64,000 bases of DNA, from the NCBI GenBank assembly GCA_013398055.1, contig VZRS01001723.1, positions 124,001 to 188,000 on the forward strand, given 5' to 3'. This document shows, piece after piece, positions 1 through 14,460 of the stretch. The notes beneath the pieces were generated by a model, which was not told the DNA's origin, made no database searches, and worked only from the letters and a program-made list of their open reading frames with translations. A program made the position numbers and the translations under genes. Each line of letters begins with the position of its first letter. The stretch's first letter is position 1. This stretch comes from Ifrita kowaldi. Taxonomy: Eukaryota > Chordata > Aves > Passeriformes > Cinclosomatidae.

Positions 1-3000
1 CAACCCCTGCCTTGCCAGTAGAACCTCCCCTGTGTGGAGCCCTCCATTGATTCAGGCACGTTTTTCTTTAATGCAAATTACTTTCTAGTGTAGTTATTCA
101 ATCAGCAACATTGCATCAGCAGGTCCCAAAATGGAGCTTGGCTACTTTTTTTGCAGTGTTATGCAGTTCTCAGGAGCACACACTTTGTGCATCAGGTGTG
201 TCACACTTTCTATAAGCAATGTAAGAGCAAAGGATAGACTTTAAGCAGTGTTTGGGCACTAAAGATGCAGCTGACTATCCAACAGTTAAAAAAAAATTTG
301 GTGAATATTAATTTGGTGAATATTAATTTTTAATGAAAACCTTTTGTAGTTCTGTCTGACCACAGCCAATATTTCTAAGAAGAGAAACAAACACGAAGTA
401 TCACTTACTGCCAGTTGGTGACTTTTTAATCCGTGGAGTGTTTGTGCTTTTTATCAGTGTTGTGCTGCTCCAGAAGGGAATGAGTTTCCATATGCTGGCA
501 TTGTAATCTAGGACTACACTGTCAATGTACTTAAAATCAGTCAGGTATAGAAGTAAGAAAATTCCAACAGTGCCCTCAATTTTTTTAAGAAAAGGTTTGC
601 TCAGGCACGTGGTAATTAAACTGTCCATGACTGCGTGTAATTATGTACACAGTCCTGTTTCTGTAATTTGGATCATTGGAGGGCAAAGTGTCAAAATCTC
701 TGTAATGATGTTTAATTCCATTTTAACATTTCCTAGATGAACTGCTTTGAGTTTATTTTCAAATCACAAAACTTAGGAAACCCCTTGAAGTTTGTGGGAA
801 TTATGTAAGTTACAGCTACTTTTCTGGCTTGGTTTGATCATGCAGTCATTAGTTGCCATACCTTCTGGTATGTCTCTTTGATTCTAACAAACAGGCAGCA
901 CTTAGAGTAACCTAGTTCCTCCTTTTTCAGTACTTTTAGGAGCCTAAATATGAGTTGAAGTGATTTCATTTTAACATGAATACATACTTCCGTTCTTTTA
1001 GCTTTTAATCACTTTACAGAACTTTTATGTGTTGGTATGACTTTTTGCAATGAAGTACAGTATAGGAATTGCCATTAGACTCTTTATTGAAATCTGTAAA
1101 ATAATCTAGTGTGGATGTTATTGTTCATCCTGTGCTCTCATTTGTTCTGTTTAAAAAAGTGAGAGGGGTGTATTTTAAAAAAAAGGATGTATCTTGAGAG
1201 CTAGAAATATACATGTGGATTTCCCCCCCCGTAAGATTTTTTCACTTTGCAGAAATGTTTTTAAAAGTAATCATATTCCTAGAATAATAATTCAGAAGGT
1301 TTGTGATTAATTACTACTGTTCTGCCATTAAATCTCAAGATATTTAAAGACACTCTTTCTTATAGTTGGATTCATCATATGAAATTAGTAACTGCAAGGT
1401 TTTTTGATCGAAGATTTAATCTTGCTTGCTCCTAAGAGTCTGACCATTGAATTCAGTAGGCTTTGAATCAAGATATAAAGTAGGATAAAGAGCTGCACTG
1501 AATCTTACTGGACACAAGATCAAGTCTCTGGTCTTGCAGTGACCGTCTTTGGTGCTGAAAAGATTTTTGCCTCTTCCTCCCTCATTTTCTCTGTTTCAGC
1601 AATAGTGACACTATAATCACAGTCACTGAAAGCTCCAAGAACTCAGATTGGTTTCTGAAATGACATTGTGGAAAAAGTGGCAGTTTCTCCATGGATGATA
1701 GAGTGTGCCTACAGCAGCAGGAGGGCTAATTAGGCAGAATCTAAGCCTCTGTGTCTCTGTTTCTACATATACCAGGGCAGAATAATTGTTCCACTTCCCG
1801 CCCATGTTTTTAAAAATGTACTCATTAAAATGTAACCTTTTTAAGACAGACTCTCCCTTATTATGCATGAAGCATAATAAGGAGCTATTTTTAGTATAAA
1901 TTAATAGATAAATGAAAAAATATTTTGGGTTTAAAAATTGAATAAAATTAGTTAATTTCTTAAGCAGACACATGCTTACTCTAGAAGCCAGAGAGATATT
2001 TTGAACTTTGTTTTCAAAGGTTTTATTTTTTAAAGTGCATAAAATACCAGTTGCAGTTCTCATCGAGAAGAAAAGGTATCTAGTACGCAGTAGTTTGATT
2101 CCTTCAAGAACACTGGTAGCTCTCCAGAGATCTGTCTATAATTGGCCTCTTGGGATGTCAGCTTTGTTTTTTGTGTAGTGGACAGGGTGAACATGATGCC
2201 CAATTATTAGCTAGCATAAGCCAAGAGACTAATCGCATTTAAAAAAAATCTTGATGCCTTTCCCAGGCTTAATAATAATATCTGTTTGTTGTATGTTGGC
2301 TCCTAGGGACACAACCTGGAAATCAGGAGTGCCATTAAACTAATTACAACACAGGCCAAAACATGTTCTTGCCCCAAAAGGATGAGAGTGCAAAATATAC
2401 ACAAATTGCATGTAGTTCCGTTAATAGCAGTGTGTATGAACAGTAAATGCCATTTGTCCCTGCCTTTTCTGTTTATGGAGCTTTGCACATATAAGGACAA
2501 GAACTGAAAGAAAATTACTTTCCCTTACCAGATTTGAAAGGTAGGGACAAACCAGTGTTTATGGAAAGACAATTTATTGCCTAAGTGCCAGGAAGATGTA
2601 TTCATTTACTAGAACTCAGCATCAAAGTGGACAAGAGACACTGCTGGACAAATAAGCCTTCCCAGATTCCTTGTAAACATACTGTAAAATGTCCTAGCTA
2701 CTTGTTAGTTGAGAGAGGATGGCAGGTTTCAAATGCCAAGAAATCACTGAAATGCCTATTGGCTACAGGAAGGAAAACAAGATAGCATGGGCTTTTAAAA
2801 CTTGGAAAGGTTTCGACTGCCAGGCTTGGAATAATCAAAGAATTTATTTCATAGTGAACATACTAAACATACAAGAAGGCAAGAAAGCTCATGAAGACTT
2901 TATAAGGAATATTTAGCACAAAATGAGGAGTAGATAAGCCAAGTATCCCAAGAAGAGAATAATTAGAGGAAAGCCAGCAGTCTAAAGACAAACAATTAGA

Positions 3001-6000
3001 AATTGGCATACCTCCAGCTGCTGTAAAGTCAAATTATTCTAGGGCAAGAAATATACCACTGTATACTGAAATTACAGTCAGCTTATCTTAAGCAGCAGCT
3101 TGTATCCAGGCAGTGTGTGGTGTTCTGTTCTGAATAAACAGAAACCATATCTCATTGGCAGAAGAATCAAAGATAAATTCATGTGCAGAGGTGCTACTCA
3201 TCAGGAATTATGTATTTCAACAGAAAAATTCTTCAGGATGCTGATACTGTATGTCTTGTGGGGAGAAAGAGAAAATTTTGGGGTTAGACAAACACCATAC
3301 TTACACTTCAAGAGTGCAGTTTGTAAAAACCTTAAAATGCTCTCAGAGAAAAGATCATGTTTTCAGCAGTATTACCTGGCATAGAGTGAGGTCTTGGTGA
3401 GGTTTTGGGGGAGCTGTCAGCAAATGTACACTATTTCAAACTGTACCTAATGAAATATGTACTCTTAGTGCTTTCATAGAGAAGTTCATTATTCACTTGA
3501 AGAACAAGTTCAACAACATCAAAGCACCTCTGTCCCCCTCTGCTGCTTCCAAAGAGAGCTTCTGGTGTGATGCTTCCGAATATATTTGGCCTTTGACCTG
3601 AAAGTAAGATTGACACTGCTCTTCATGTTGTCAAGAACCTTCTTGTATGGCTGTGGGGAAGGTGAAAAAAGTTAACAGCATGTGGTTTCAGCTGTGTGTT
3701 GCAGGTAATAAAGGCTAACATACTGCTCTGGTAGTGTTTCGTAAGCTTTTTCCAGATTTTTATTATTTCAATTCTTAAAATACAAATATCAACTTATAAT
3801 ATATGGAAGGGTGGGTGAAACAATCAATACAGGAGCTGCCTAGCAGTGATAGTTTAAAAGAATGGAACACGGCACTATGGATGGGAGGAGGCTGAAGACA
3901 ACATGCTGGTTTACAAACATCAGAAAAGGCATGGCAGGTTTTAAAAAAAGTTAAAAGGACATATTTTCCTCTCTTCACTTCATATTGAATATCCTATCCA
4001 CAACCTTTCCTCTAGACTTTCGCCTGAATGCTGCATATGGTGTTCCTGGAATTTCTCCTCACACAACGTTTCAGAGCATTAATAAATCCACACTATGCAT
4101 TCCCTGTTCCCTCCACTTTCCCCCTTGTCCTTCTATTTCTGTTCTTTGAAGTAACACCAGTGACAACATTTTTAACAAAAGGACTAAAATAGAATTGTTC
4201 CAGTGGTATATTTTCTCTCTCCTCCACCACCTGCTCCTCTAAAAAGCAGTTGCTTCCTGTAAAGCAGGTCAGGAGCAACAAGCTTGCAGTCAGGTACCAG
4301 CATTCCCTGGCTTTGTCAGTTCTGCAGCCACAGACAGCACATGTTGGAAAAGCTCATGCCACATCCCCAGACTGCCTTCCCTCAGGGTCAGCTGCAAGCC
4401 ACTTTTACATATCTGAGCTTGTTTTCAACTTGTTTTCTGTTCTTGTCATGATTATTTCTATTTCACATGATATCCTTACAGGTAATACTTTAATAGACAA
4501 ATGGCCTGTTCTCAGAAATAATTCCTGTATTTAAGAGTGTTTTATTTAAATATGACAATCCTATCATTGTTTTCCCAAAATGACAACTTTACAGAATCCT
4601 TCCTCCCATGTCAACCTTGAAAACTTTAATTGTAGTCTCAGCAGCAGGAAACTTGTTCCAATGCAGTCAGTGGAAGACTATCTGTCATTCTGGTAATCAC
4701 TTTAATGACAGGGGCTTTTTCATTTACAGTAAGTAAAGCCATTATTATTACCAGAAAAATAACACGTCTTATTTGCTGGACATAGCTTGTCATGCTGTGT
4801 CCAAACACAACTAATGAAGACTGCAAGGAAGAGGAGTGCCATCCTACCAAGATAACTCAATCTTGTCTACCTCTCTATAAATACAGAAAACTTAGAACAA
4901 GACTGATCTTGCACAGTCAGTCAGGAGTTAGGAAATACCAGAATTAAGATAATTTTTACAGTTTTTTTTGTTCATGTGTATACACGCCAACTCTAATTGC
5001 ATCATCAAACTATTTCTTGCTTTCAGATCTCTGCATCTTTCAGAACACAGAAACAGTGGTGGAAGCTTCAGAAACAGCTGTTGAGAGTTTTGCTTCCCTG
5101 CTGATTGAGTATATGGCCCTAATTTTTATACGCTATACTAAGACTATCCACAGTATTATTTGCTTTATAGACTTTCCTGTGACACTTAATCACATCTGCC
5201 TGTATGTACTTCACAAAAGTAATGAACTTCTGCTCACACTATCTCTGCTGAGAAATGATGTGATGGCTTTTATGCTCATTTGTCTTCATAGGTGGAGAAA
5301 CAGTGAGCATAAACATCAGCTAATTTGGGGAACTCAATCGGAGTCATTATTTTTCAGAGCTCTGTTTTATGTAGCCTTGTAACATACAAAGTTCATCTAT
5401 TTGCAGCTGTGAGAAATCAGGACCACACTAAACTAAGGAATATTCAATAAACAAAAAGCTGAAATAACTTACTATACACCACACCATGCAGGGCTTATTT
5501 CTGTTACCCTTTACTACACAGGGCACAATCCTCCTGTGCCATTCACTCTAGATGATCTCTGCTCTTTTCTCTCGCGTCACTTGTCTGTCTGACCAGATTT
5601 TCCCTCACTCAATCCTTTTCTAAGTCTTCACACTTCTCTGTTTTCTTCACCTCTAATTGTCTTGGTCTCTGAGCTCTGAACAGGATGAATTAGCTTAACT
5701 GTTTATATTTGTGTGCTGCAAAGTGTACTCTTACCACTTAGTTTAATTGTCTCCCCTGGTTTGGGGCACTTTTTAGTGGCAGCAGAACCAAGAAGTTCCT
5801 CCAGCCACGAGAGGTATGGTGGGGGTAATGTACAAGCAGTTGCATCTCATGAGAGATGTGTGAGCAAAAGAAACCTGTGGATGATTTTTAAGAGCAGAGC
5901 TGGTCCTTTGATTTAGCACTAAGAGCTGTGAAAGCATCAAATCTCAACAGGGGGAGGCTGTGTGGCGATGTAGTTATTTGACTGAGGGTGTTGGAATGAC
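1..6000. other. Unique AT-rich non-coding DNA, no gene recognised
   Basis: No exon, RNA gene or transposable element could be supported here. The longest open frames are 146 codons on the minus strand (1623-2063) and 121 codons on the plus strand (5017-5382). Neither contains a motif or family signature that I recognise, and both look like chance frames. Small structures seen are a 15-bp tandem duplication at 296-325 and a run of eight C at 1223-1230. A pyrimidine-rich stretch lies at about 5540-5690. The block may be intronic or intergenic; the sequence does not decide. Confidence 0.6.
296..325. repeat. Perfect 15-bp tandem duplication
   Basis: The 15-mer atttggtgaatatta occurs twice back to back (296-310 and 311-325), directly after an A-run. 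The copies are identical, so the duplication is probably recent and could be length-polymorphic. Replication slippage is the simplest origin. Confidence 0.9.
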
Positions 6001-9000
6001 AATCTCCAGCTGGCTTTGTTGCACATCCAAGTGGAGACGGATTTTTGACAAAGATGCTCAGTGAGCTCCTTCTTCCCACTGCTCATGCCTAAAGTACAGG
6101 AGGGTAATCAAGGAAAAGGTCACCAAACCTTTGTAATAGGTAAAAGAAAGTTATTCACCATAAAGCCCACTGACCAAAATAGCCCCAAAGGTTGGTTAAA
6201 TGCCATCTGCTTGGAAACAATGATGTTAGGCATTCAAAGAGGATTTAGCTGAATAATGATACACATGCAGAAGGGCAGCACATTTTTAACAGCTCTTGCT
6301 GAAAAGCAAATATTCTAATGCTCTTAAAATCTTTTTTTGCAATGGGGTTGGTGGGCAGTGCCAGTTCCTTTGGGTTTAAGGGGTTTGAGACTGGAAAGGT
6401 CTGGATCCATTAATTCAGGGACTACTTTATAAAGAATGCTTGCACTTCCAGTGAGGTATCAGGACTGTAAAGTTAAATGTTTTATTACGGTATAAAATCC
6501 AGAAATTGGTAGTTTGAGGAACATAACCGAGTCGAGCATTTTAATATAGACTTAGTGTCATAACCATTAATTTGTTAAAAAGTGATAGATCTTTGTAAGC
6601 ACAGTTCTGCTGGATGTGTTGGGTAGTACTGTAATTGTACATGCTTCTTTAGAATTGGGATGTGAATCATATTTACCTGTAGAATAAAATAATTAAATTA
6701 GTGAATGTATACAAATAGTCCATTTTGCAAAACAGTCTATACAATAATAAAGCTTGGATTTAACCTCTTTGTTGTGGAAAGCACATTCTAGGTTGTCGGT
6801 GCATTATGGACAGTAAATCAGTCTTCAGCAAAGATCTGCTCAGGACTTTCATTCCTTAGTAAATTCCTGCAGTCACTGTGATATTTAACACCAGGATGGG
6901 CAGAGCAGGCAGCCAGAGCCACCTGGCAGGGCTTCTGCCAACTTTCTCTGTAGCCCTTTGTGAGCTTCACTGCAACCTTTTTTTGTTCATGTGTGTGTGC
7001 CGGTGGAAAGGAGGGAAAAGATTTCGCGAGAGTCTGTGTGTATGTGCATAGTAAATTTTCAAAACACCGTACAGAAAATTGGCAGCATTATTATGATGGG
7101 GGAGAAGTTTCTGGAAAAATGGCAGTATGGTTTCTAGGGTGCACTTCCAAAAGCTTGGATTATACCACTTAGGGTTTTGGTGCTTGGTTTTTTCCATGAG
7201 GAAAATGAGGATTAGTTCTAATATACTTGTTGCTTTGCATATTAGTTACTTAACTCATCCCTATATATGGAAAATCTAAAACTTTGATTTTATTTTCTGA
7301 TTCCATAATTGCAGGAAACAAATCATATTGGAAATTTAAAAAGTAAGACACTATTTAAAATAAGTTTAAAATAAAATTACTAATCTTGAGTGTCATGAAA
7401 GTACCTGGTCATGTTCCAGGATGATACTGTATAGGTGAGATGTAAAGTTCATGGCTTTGGGAATGATGGGAAGTAATTGACAGTCAAACCCAAGGTTCTG
7501 CACTTCCCTCAGTACTTTTCTCAGTGTTGTTGCCTATTTTTAAAAAGACTGGCCAGAAGGCTCTTCTAGGGACCATTTTGTTAGATTGTAACCAGGAGAT
7601 TGCTGTCTGTGTTGTATTTGTTTGGTAAGAAAAATGGAGCATTAATCAAATATTTTTTGCTATTGTCTGGTCTCCATAGTGGCAATACTGAAGAAATAAC
7701 TGGATTTGGGAGGAAATTTAGATGATAAATTAGCTGAATGCTCATATTGTGTCCTCTAGCCCTGTTCTAATCACTGTTCTAAGTGATTCTGTGTGCTTTT
7801 TTTGTCTTAAATGAGGTAGGATTGTTTTTACTCTCTGCAGATATGGTTGTCTTTGAGAAGAGCACCTGCATTTATTTCTTACAAATTGCTAGTCACAAAT
7901 TTTATCTGCTGCTCTAGTTTTGCATATAAAAAACTTTGGGTTTTCTTCCTATAAAAACACAATAACATGAAGCAACTTTTCGAGCTGTATTGTACAAAAA
8001 ACCAGATCTTTGTGAGGTTTAAACAGGACAAGTGAAATAAAATTACTTTGTCATGAGGAATTTTGAGACAGTCTTAATTGTATTTGCAAAAAAAGTCAGA
8101 AGCATTTTTAAGTCCTCATGTTTTAAGTGCCCAAAATGCTGAACTGCCACACAGAAAAATTTACTTTTAAAACCAGCCAGTTATTAAATTTGCCTTCATT
8201 TGAACAAATGAATAGATGCAAGACAGAAATTAGTTTCCTACTTCTAGAACTTGATTTATCTTCAGGAGATACGTGCTGTAACATTTTCCTTCTATGTGTT
8301 TTCTGAGTTAGGGCTTCTCAGTGTATGTAAATATGTATGTTTTTCTCATTACTTGTTTATCAGTGTATGAATATACATATTTATAAGCTCTTGTAGCTCC
8401 TCAACTTTTTCAATAATGGCAGAAAAAACATTGCTAGTAAGTAAATCTGTATAAAGCAATGTTTTCCTTCTTTTGCTTTAGTAAGATTGTGTACACTCTT
8501 ATTGAAAATCCCCACAGGATAAGTTTGGAACTTTGCATCTGCAAGCACTGCAGAGCATTTCAGGGAATAGCTCTACAAGACCTCTGCAAGAGGAACCCAA
8601 GTCCCTTCCTTGGACTGAGTACAATTATGATTAAGCTGAAATCCTGCTTAGGTAAAGGCTGTGACTATTTCTGCCCCTTTGTTTCCTTCTGGTGCTGTTT
8701 TCTGTGGCTGAACATACTGAAGAAATCATTTAAGGAGAGAGAAGGAGTAAGTTCTTACTCTGTGGAGGATTCCTGGAGTCTTCCTCCAGACAATGCAGTA
8801 GAGCAGCATGAACTGTAAGACTGACAGGACTCCACAAGCCGAGTGGGCTGTGTTACATCTCCAGGGAGTAAAGAGAGGCAAGTGAATGTGGATTTCTGGG
8901 CTTATGGAAGGGCATTTTAAGTTCTGAACTGTACCGTTAAAAGGGAACTGGCTCTATCTTCAACTTGTTTGAAGAAGGTTTTTGTTTTCTCTTTGCCTTT

Positions 9001-12000
9001 CTTATAGATACCCACAATAAATATTTGATGTCAGATTGAATTAACCATGTTGTGCTGAACTGAGAAAATGTTGTGCCATTTCATTGCAGTCTGATGGGAA
9101 AAAACAAGATAAATAATCGAATAACTTAATCAAAAGCAGTTTGGGGTTCTTTAGTCTGTTGTTTGCCTGGTGGTTTTTTTTTTTAACTTTCTAGTTTCAA
9201 CGTTCAGCCAGAAAACCAGTTATTGACACGATTCCTCTTACTGAGTCACGAGCTGATTTTTGACCAAGCTCACTTGCAAAGAATCCATTCATGGTGCAGC
9301 ACTGCACAGCAACCTCCTGTGGATTGCTTGTGCCATAGGGGTGGGAGAGAAGGCAGACTGGACAGAGCTCTTGGGTTTAATGTGATGCTGGTGTACTTTG
9401 GGATGGGAAACACGCAATCTTACCTTTTTTATTTATTTTACAAGTAATCCTATCCTGTGCACTCTTATTCAGACCTGTGAGTTGCAATACTGAAATCCAA
9501 GATGGTTTCAGAAGCAGTGCCCAACCATTTTTTCAATGCTGTGTACCAGGCAGTATCCAAGCCATTTAAAAAAATAAAGGATGAAACTTGTATATTTTGT
9601 ATATTGACCATAATAAAATCTGTTGCTATCAGGAGAAAGAAAGGAGAACATAATTACTTCAATGTATGAGGATGTGCAGTCACTTAGTGTACTTCAAAAA
9701 CATTCTCTTTATCTTCATTTATCATAATTAGAATGCATTTCCAAAAGAGTGAATTTACCTTTATCAAGTCATGAAAGGCATATGCCTTCATGCATCCTTA
9801 CCCATGTAAATTAAAATGTTTTACTTTGATATTTTTGAGAAATGCACATGTGCATTACTCTTCATAGAAGTCTAAGTGACAAAATATGGATACAATTTTT
9901 AAAACTAAAAATAAAATAAGCAAAATTGAAAGTTTTACATAAAAAGACTAGGGCCAAAGGAAAAAAATGAAATATTGGACATGGAACAATTAATACAGAA
10001 TAACAGTTTATTCTGTGCACTAGAGTTCAGCAGTAGGAAATTATGCATTAAAGCTTTTAAATAATTTGCACAGTTTAAGACTATATTTTAAGTAAAATCG
10101 GTATCCAGAGTCCCAGCAGGTGTAAATAATTGTGCTTCCATTTACCTTGAGATATTTTTGTTATCTGTCAAAATGGCTGTGGAAAAGGAGAGCTGGTCAC
10201 AAGTAGAATGTTTTCCAATGCAAGGCTGGATGTGTTGGAGATAATCTCCAGAGCTGTGCAGCATCTGATGTGTGTCTGCAGACTGGAATTGTTTAACCTA
10301 CCAGTTTACCCTAAAATCTATCACAATATAGAAATGCATCTACAAGAATTGAATCCTCTTTCCTCATACTCGGTATGTTAAGTTTGGTGTTGAGCAGCAG
10401 AAGGTGTTTGTGGTTTGCATGTCAGTCTCTTGTGGGCCTGGCAAGAAGCCACACGCAAGCTGGTGCATCCTGAGCCTCAACGGAATTTGATAAACAATCA
10501 AAATAAACCAAAAATGCCTCTGTCTGCACAAGCAGCTTCTTCATCCAGAAGGCAACTGATGAGTGGTGACATTTCTTCTACTGTGTTTTTGCAGCAGCAC
10601 CATTGGTTATAACCAGGCACACAAGCTGGGGTAGGTATCGAGTACGTTCCTTGTTTTCATGTCCTGGGGATGCCTGTGGGCAAAAGAGAATATTGTCTAT
10701 TTTTAAGTTTGATTGCTCTTTTGCTGCTTTGGGAATATGAATTGCAACTGCAAAATGATGAAGTTGTTAAGATGGGCATGTATATCTTTGAAAAAGTGCT
10801 GAAAGTTTAAAGTGAGCAGGCTGCGTTCTATGAATTAGCTGATAATTTTGGTTGTCATTTGTGGATAACTGCAATGGGGTAACAATATTCTCCTGGGGTT
10901 ATTTCATGCCTTTGTAACTAGTTTTCCTCTTTTTTATCTTCCCAGACAGCTTTGTCACCTTTGCTCTCCGTCTATGACTTTTCTAACTTTATGATCCATT
11001 CAGTAAAATCTTTATTTTCCCTGACAGATTTTGATTCCATTTAGAACTTATCTATCTTCTATAGAAAGGAGAAATACCCTTTGTTTTCTGTAACATACAT
11101 GCATATAACAAATTGTATGTTTACTTGTTTTGTCCTGAAACACTTAGCTGTTCCAGTGACGTTAGAGGCAGGTTGTGCCTGCTCTGCAGTAGGTTACTTC
11201 TAACTGCTGCTTCTGCCTCATGGAATAGTTCTATTTCATTACCTGTTTTCAGTGTTGAGACAGGGTTTTGGTTGTTTTTTGGTTTTGTTATTTTTTAATA
11301 GCTCCTTTGTTTGCCACTTCCTATTCACAGCCAGGTTTATACCTCATGTATTTTCTGTGCCTGATACACACATGATTTTCACTCAGGTAAAATAAGCATA
11401 TTTTATTTTCCTTAGCTTGCAATTCCTTTCCTGTTGGCCCCTCTGAAACCCAAGCTTTGAAGAAATGACATGAAGGATACACAGTTCCAGTGGCATCTGG
11501 GTCTTTTCAAAGATTGTGACTGATACCAAGGAGCAGCAGGTCACCTTCTTCACTTCTCATTTTTGTTCCTTTTTTTTTTTTGTCCCTCAGCAATGTTTGC
11601 AGCCCATTTTATTCTATTTTTCTACCACTTTTCCTTTGTTCTATTTCCTGTAAGGCTAAACCAGCCTGTCCAATAGGTTACAGTAGAGCTTCATAGTTCC
11701 CATCACATTGCAAAGCTTCTGTGAGATGAACTGTGAAAAGCTTCCAGCATTCCCCTGGCTGCCAAGATGAGTTAGGTAGCTCTGATACTCCATAAATGAT
11801 GACTTTCAAAATTGTGAAATGAAATGAGGGCTCTTTTTTTGAAAATTAAAAAAATGGGCAACATGAAACTATATTTCAGACCATCCTTGTAATTTTTCTT
11901 GCTTTATAAATATACATATTTATTAATGAACTGTGTTTTCTTTCTACTAGTTCTTTCCTCCAACTAAATCAGCATGGTCCTTATTAGTCTTTACTTTCTT

Positions 12001-13943
12001 TGAAAGCAACATCTATATTCTACTTCTTGCCATTTTCCCTTTGTTATGTCACATCTGCAAGTGCATAAACTTGTCATGCTCCCTAATCAAAAGCAAATTT
12101 TAAAACCTTTTCATTTAGTGGAATATATAAATATTTCTTTTTCTCTCTTTTTCAAAATTCAAAATATGTCTATTGCAGGTAATGTGGAAAAATGAAATGC
12201 GGGATTAAAACACTGCTTTTCTGGCGTGACCAATTCTTGCTTGTTTCTGATATGGATTCAAGTTAAATATTGTCCATAAAATTGCTGCCTCATGTTTCTC
12301 TTACAGAGGCATAGTAATGATGAAGAAGAGCTTTCTCTATTTCTCTATTACCACTATGGGCTGTTTTGCATCTGTGTATTTATAGAGACATACATGCTGT
12401 GCAACAATTAGTATTTTCATAAACATGAGGATAAAAAGACGAGTTTGCCATGATTCTGAATCAGGGATAATGACTAGATACTTGGCAGCTTTTTTTAAAG
12501 AAGCAAATGAAGAAGACAAGGACTGCTGATCCCTTGGTCAGGCTGGCTCCTGCAGGTGTCTGAACGGGAACCTGGTGGTAGGATGTGAAATAAAGATGAC
12601 GTTTAGACTGATGACATGATAATTTCACTTCTTCCACTAGAGCTTGAAATTGCATCTTTTTATGTTTCTATGATCCATTATTTCTGAAAGGAACACATGT
12701 CTTGGAGCATCCTGCACTGCCACAAAGATTTTGCTGGAAGTGTGAAATGAACCTGTGCAATGTCTGTGTTTGCAGACAATCTGTAAAATAGTTCTTCCCT
12801 TTACTTACTATGAGCTGCAAGCATGGGAAAAAGTGTTCAGGTTTTGAAGGGACAGCAAATGTTCCATAATTGAGATTGCTAATATTACAATAATATAATA
12901 AAAATGTAATTTTAAATCACAATTCAACATCTTGATGTGATACAAGAAAGGGAAGGTTAGAAATATGCTGGAGTAAAGACGTTGCCTGTAAGGGAAGAGA
13001 ATGATAACAAGTACAGTGCTGATATAGTTGAGGGACAGAAGCGATTTCAGATTTGTTAGTAAATATGTGGATATATAATATACTATGGAAAGGGGAAAAT
13101 AGAAATATTAAGCTGAAAATGATAGTCTGAAGAAAAGAAAAATATTTTAATGACTTTAATATTGGCTGCTGTTAGGACGTCTAGAAGAAATGCAGTTACC
13201 TATGGCTATAGTAGTGTGATTTGTTTCCTGTGTTATATCCTTGCTTATGCAGTTCTTCCCAAAAAAAAAAAAAAGTGTAAACAAAGGTCTAATAGAAGTA
13301 ATGATTGTGAATTTATAGAAAAAATTATTTTTGTTTAACTGTTTTCAGTTTAGCTGGTTTAAAAAATGTATAATTTCAGAAAATTAGAAAATTGATTTCT
13401 TTAATACAGCAAAATTAAGTATGACTGTAGCCACTTTAATCTTTTATCCTTCCTTATATTCTATTTTAACCAGTCATTTCATGGCCTGAAAAAGGCATGA
13501 AGAAAGGAAGAACAGGCAGTCCTGATTGTATCTGGGTTGATTCCAGTGGTATCAAGGGGATGGAATACATAAAAGGAGTAAGAAGAGATAAAAATGATTG
13601 GATATGACATTTAGGACACTAAAGAAATACTAGAAGAATCATAAGCAATGTAATGGTTGCAAGAAGTGAAGTCTTTCATTAGATCAACTTATATTGCTGG
13701 GAAAGGAAAAACATATTTTGAGACAGAAGCATGTTTTCAGCTCTTTAGTTGTGGTCCACTTACTCTCACTGTGTCCTGATAGACTTTGTATGCCCTTCTC
13801 CTTTATTTTTTTGCACAGTATCATTCAACTTTTAGTTTTGTTCGTAACTCTTCTTCAGTTTCAGGCTTAGGAAATATGGTGGCTGGCTGGAATAAGTATC
13901 TCATTACAAGGTGAATTGGCTGCTCAAATACCTGATTTGGTAG
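6001..13943. other. Unique AT-rich non-coding DNA, no gene recognised
   Basis: No coding region is supported. The longest frame is 119 codons on the plus strand (8459-8818) and shows no recognisable domain. Possible polyadenylation hexamers occur, for example an 'aataataaagc' context near 6743-6754 followed by a T/G-rich stretch, but no exon is attached to it. Homopolymers include T11 at 9174-9184, T12 at 11570-11581 and A14 at 13261-13274. I see no transposable element ends here. Confidence 0.55.
13261..13274. repeat. Poly-A tract (A14)
   Basis: Fourteen consecutive A bases follow 'agttcttccc'. There is no recognisable retroposed sequence upstream and no clear flanking duplication, so it is recorded as a simple homopolymer rather than a retrogene tail. 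Confidence 0.85.
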
Positions 13944-14020
13944 ATATTTATTTATTTTTATTTTATTTATATTATGTATTTATTTATATATTTTTAAAAT
14001 CTATTAATTTATTTAATTTT
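13944..14020. repeat. AT-rich low-complexity tract
   Basis: About 77 bp consists almost only of A and T, built from tttattta-like units with one or two G or C interruptions. It stands out against the surrounding DNA. Such tracts arise by slippage and melt easily; a scaffold-attachment role is possible but not shown. Confidence 0.8.
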
Positions 14021-14425
14021 GCATGTGTTGTCTTAAAGTTCACATGAACGGTTTGAGAAATTTCTTGTCAAATGCAGAAATTTCTTCTATCATTGGAATG
14101 AGACAAGAAGTTTTGTCTTTAGAAGTTTTGTGGCCCACTAACCCTAAATGATACCAATAGTGGAGTTCTAAACCTCTCCATTCCAAGGTACACTTGTATA
14201 AAATGCTGCTGGAACATTGTGCCTTTAGTCTTATTTAGGCTGTGGCTTCAGTGATTTTAGTGCGTAGTGTCCCACTGTTTGTAAAAAATGCAACTATGGT
14301 ACACTTGCGTGTGAAATTATGCATGTGGTACCCAGATACTTTCACATTTTGGATCTGCCCAAAATCCCTTTGCAGTTTGAAAGAATGCAGGTACAGGCAT
14401 TTGTGCAGAATGCAAGGAGCCACGT

Positions 14426-14460
14426 GCACTTGTGATGCGGGTGAGATGCGCTTGTGATGC
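14426..14460. repeat. Short imperfect direct repeat (13 bp, period 22)
   Basis: The 13-mers gcacttgtgatgc (14426-14438) and gcgcttgtgatgc (14448-14460) differ at one base and are separated by 9 bp. This is a local duplication with no known function. Confidence 0.75.

Noticed and set aside
1623..2063. 146-codon minus-strand frame
   Set aside because: AT-driven composition rich in F, L, N, K and Y, with no known motif and no supporting structure nearby.
12288..12400. Acceptor-like 'ttctcttacag' followed by an open frame
   Set aside because: The short peptide was not recognised and the frame closes soon after; such acceptor-like strings are frequent by chance.
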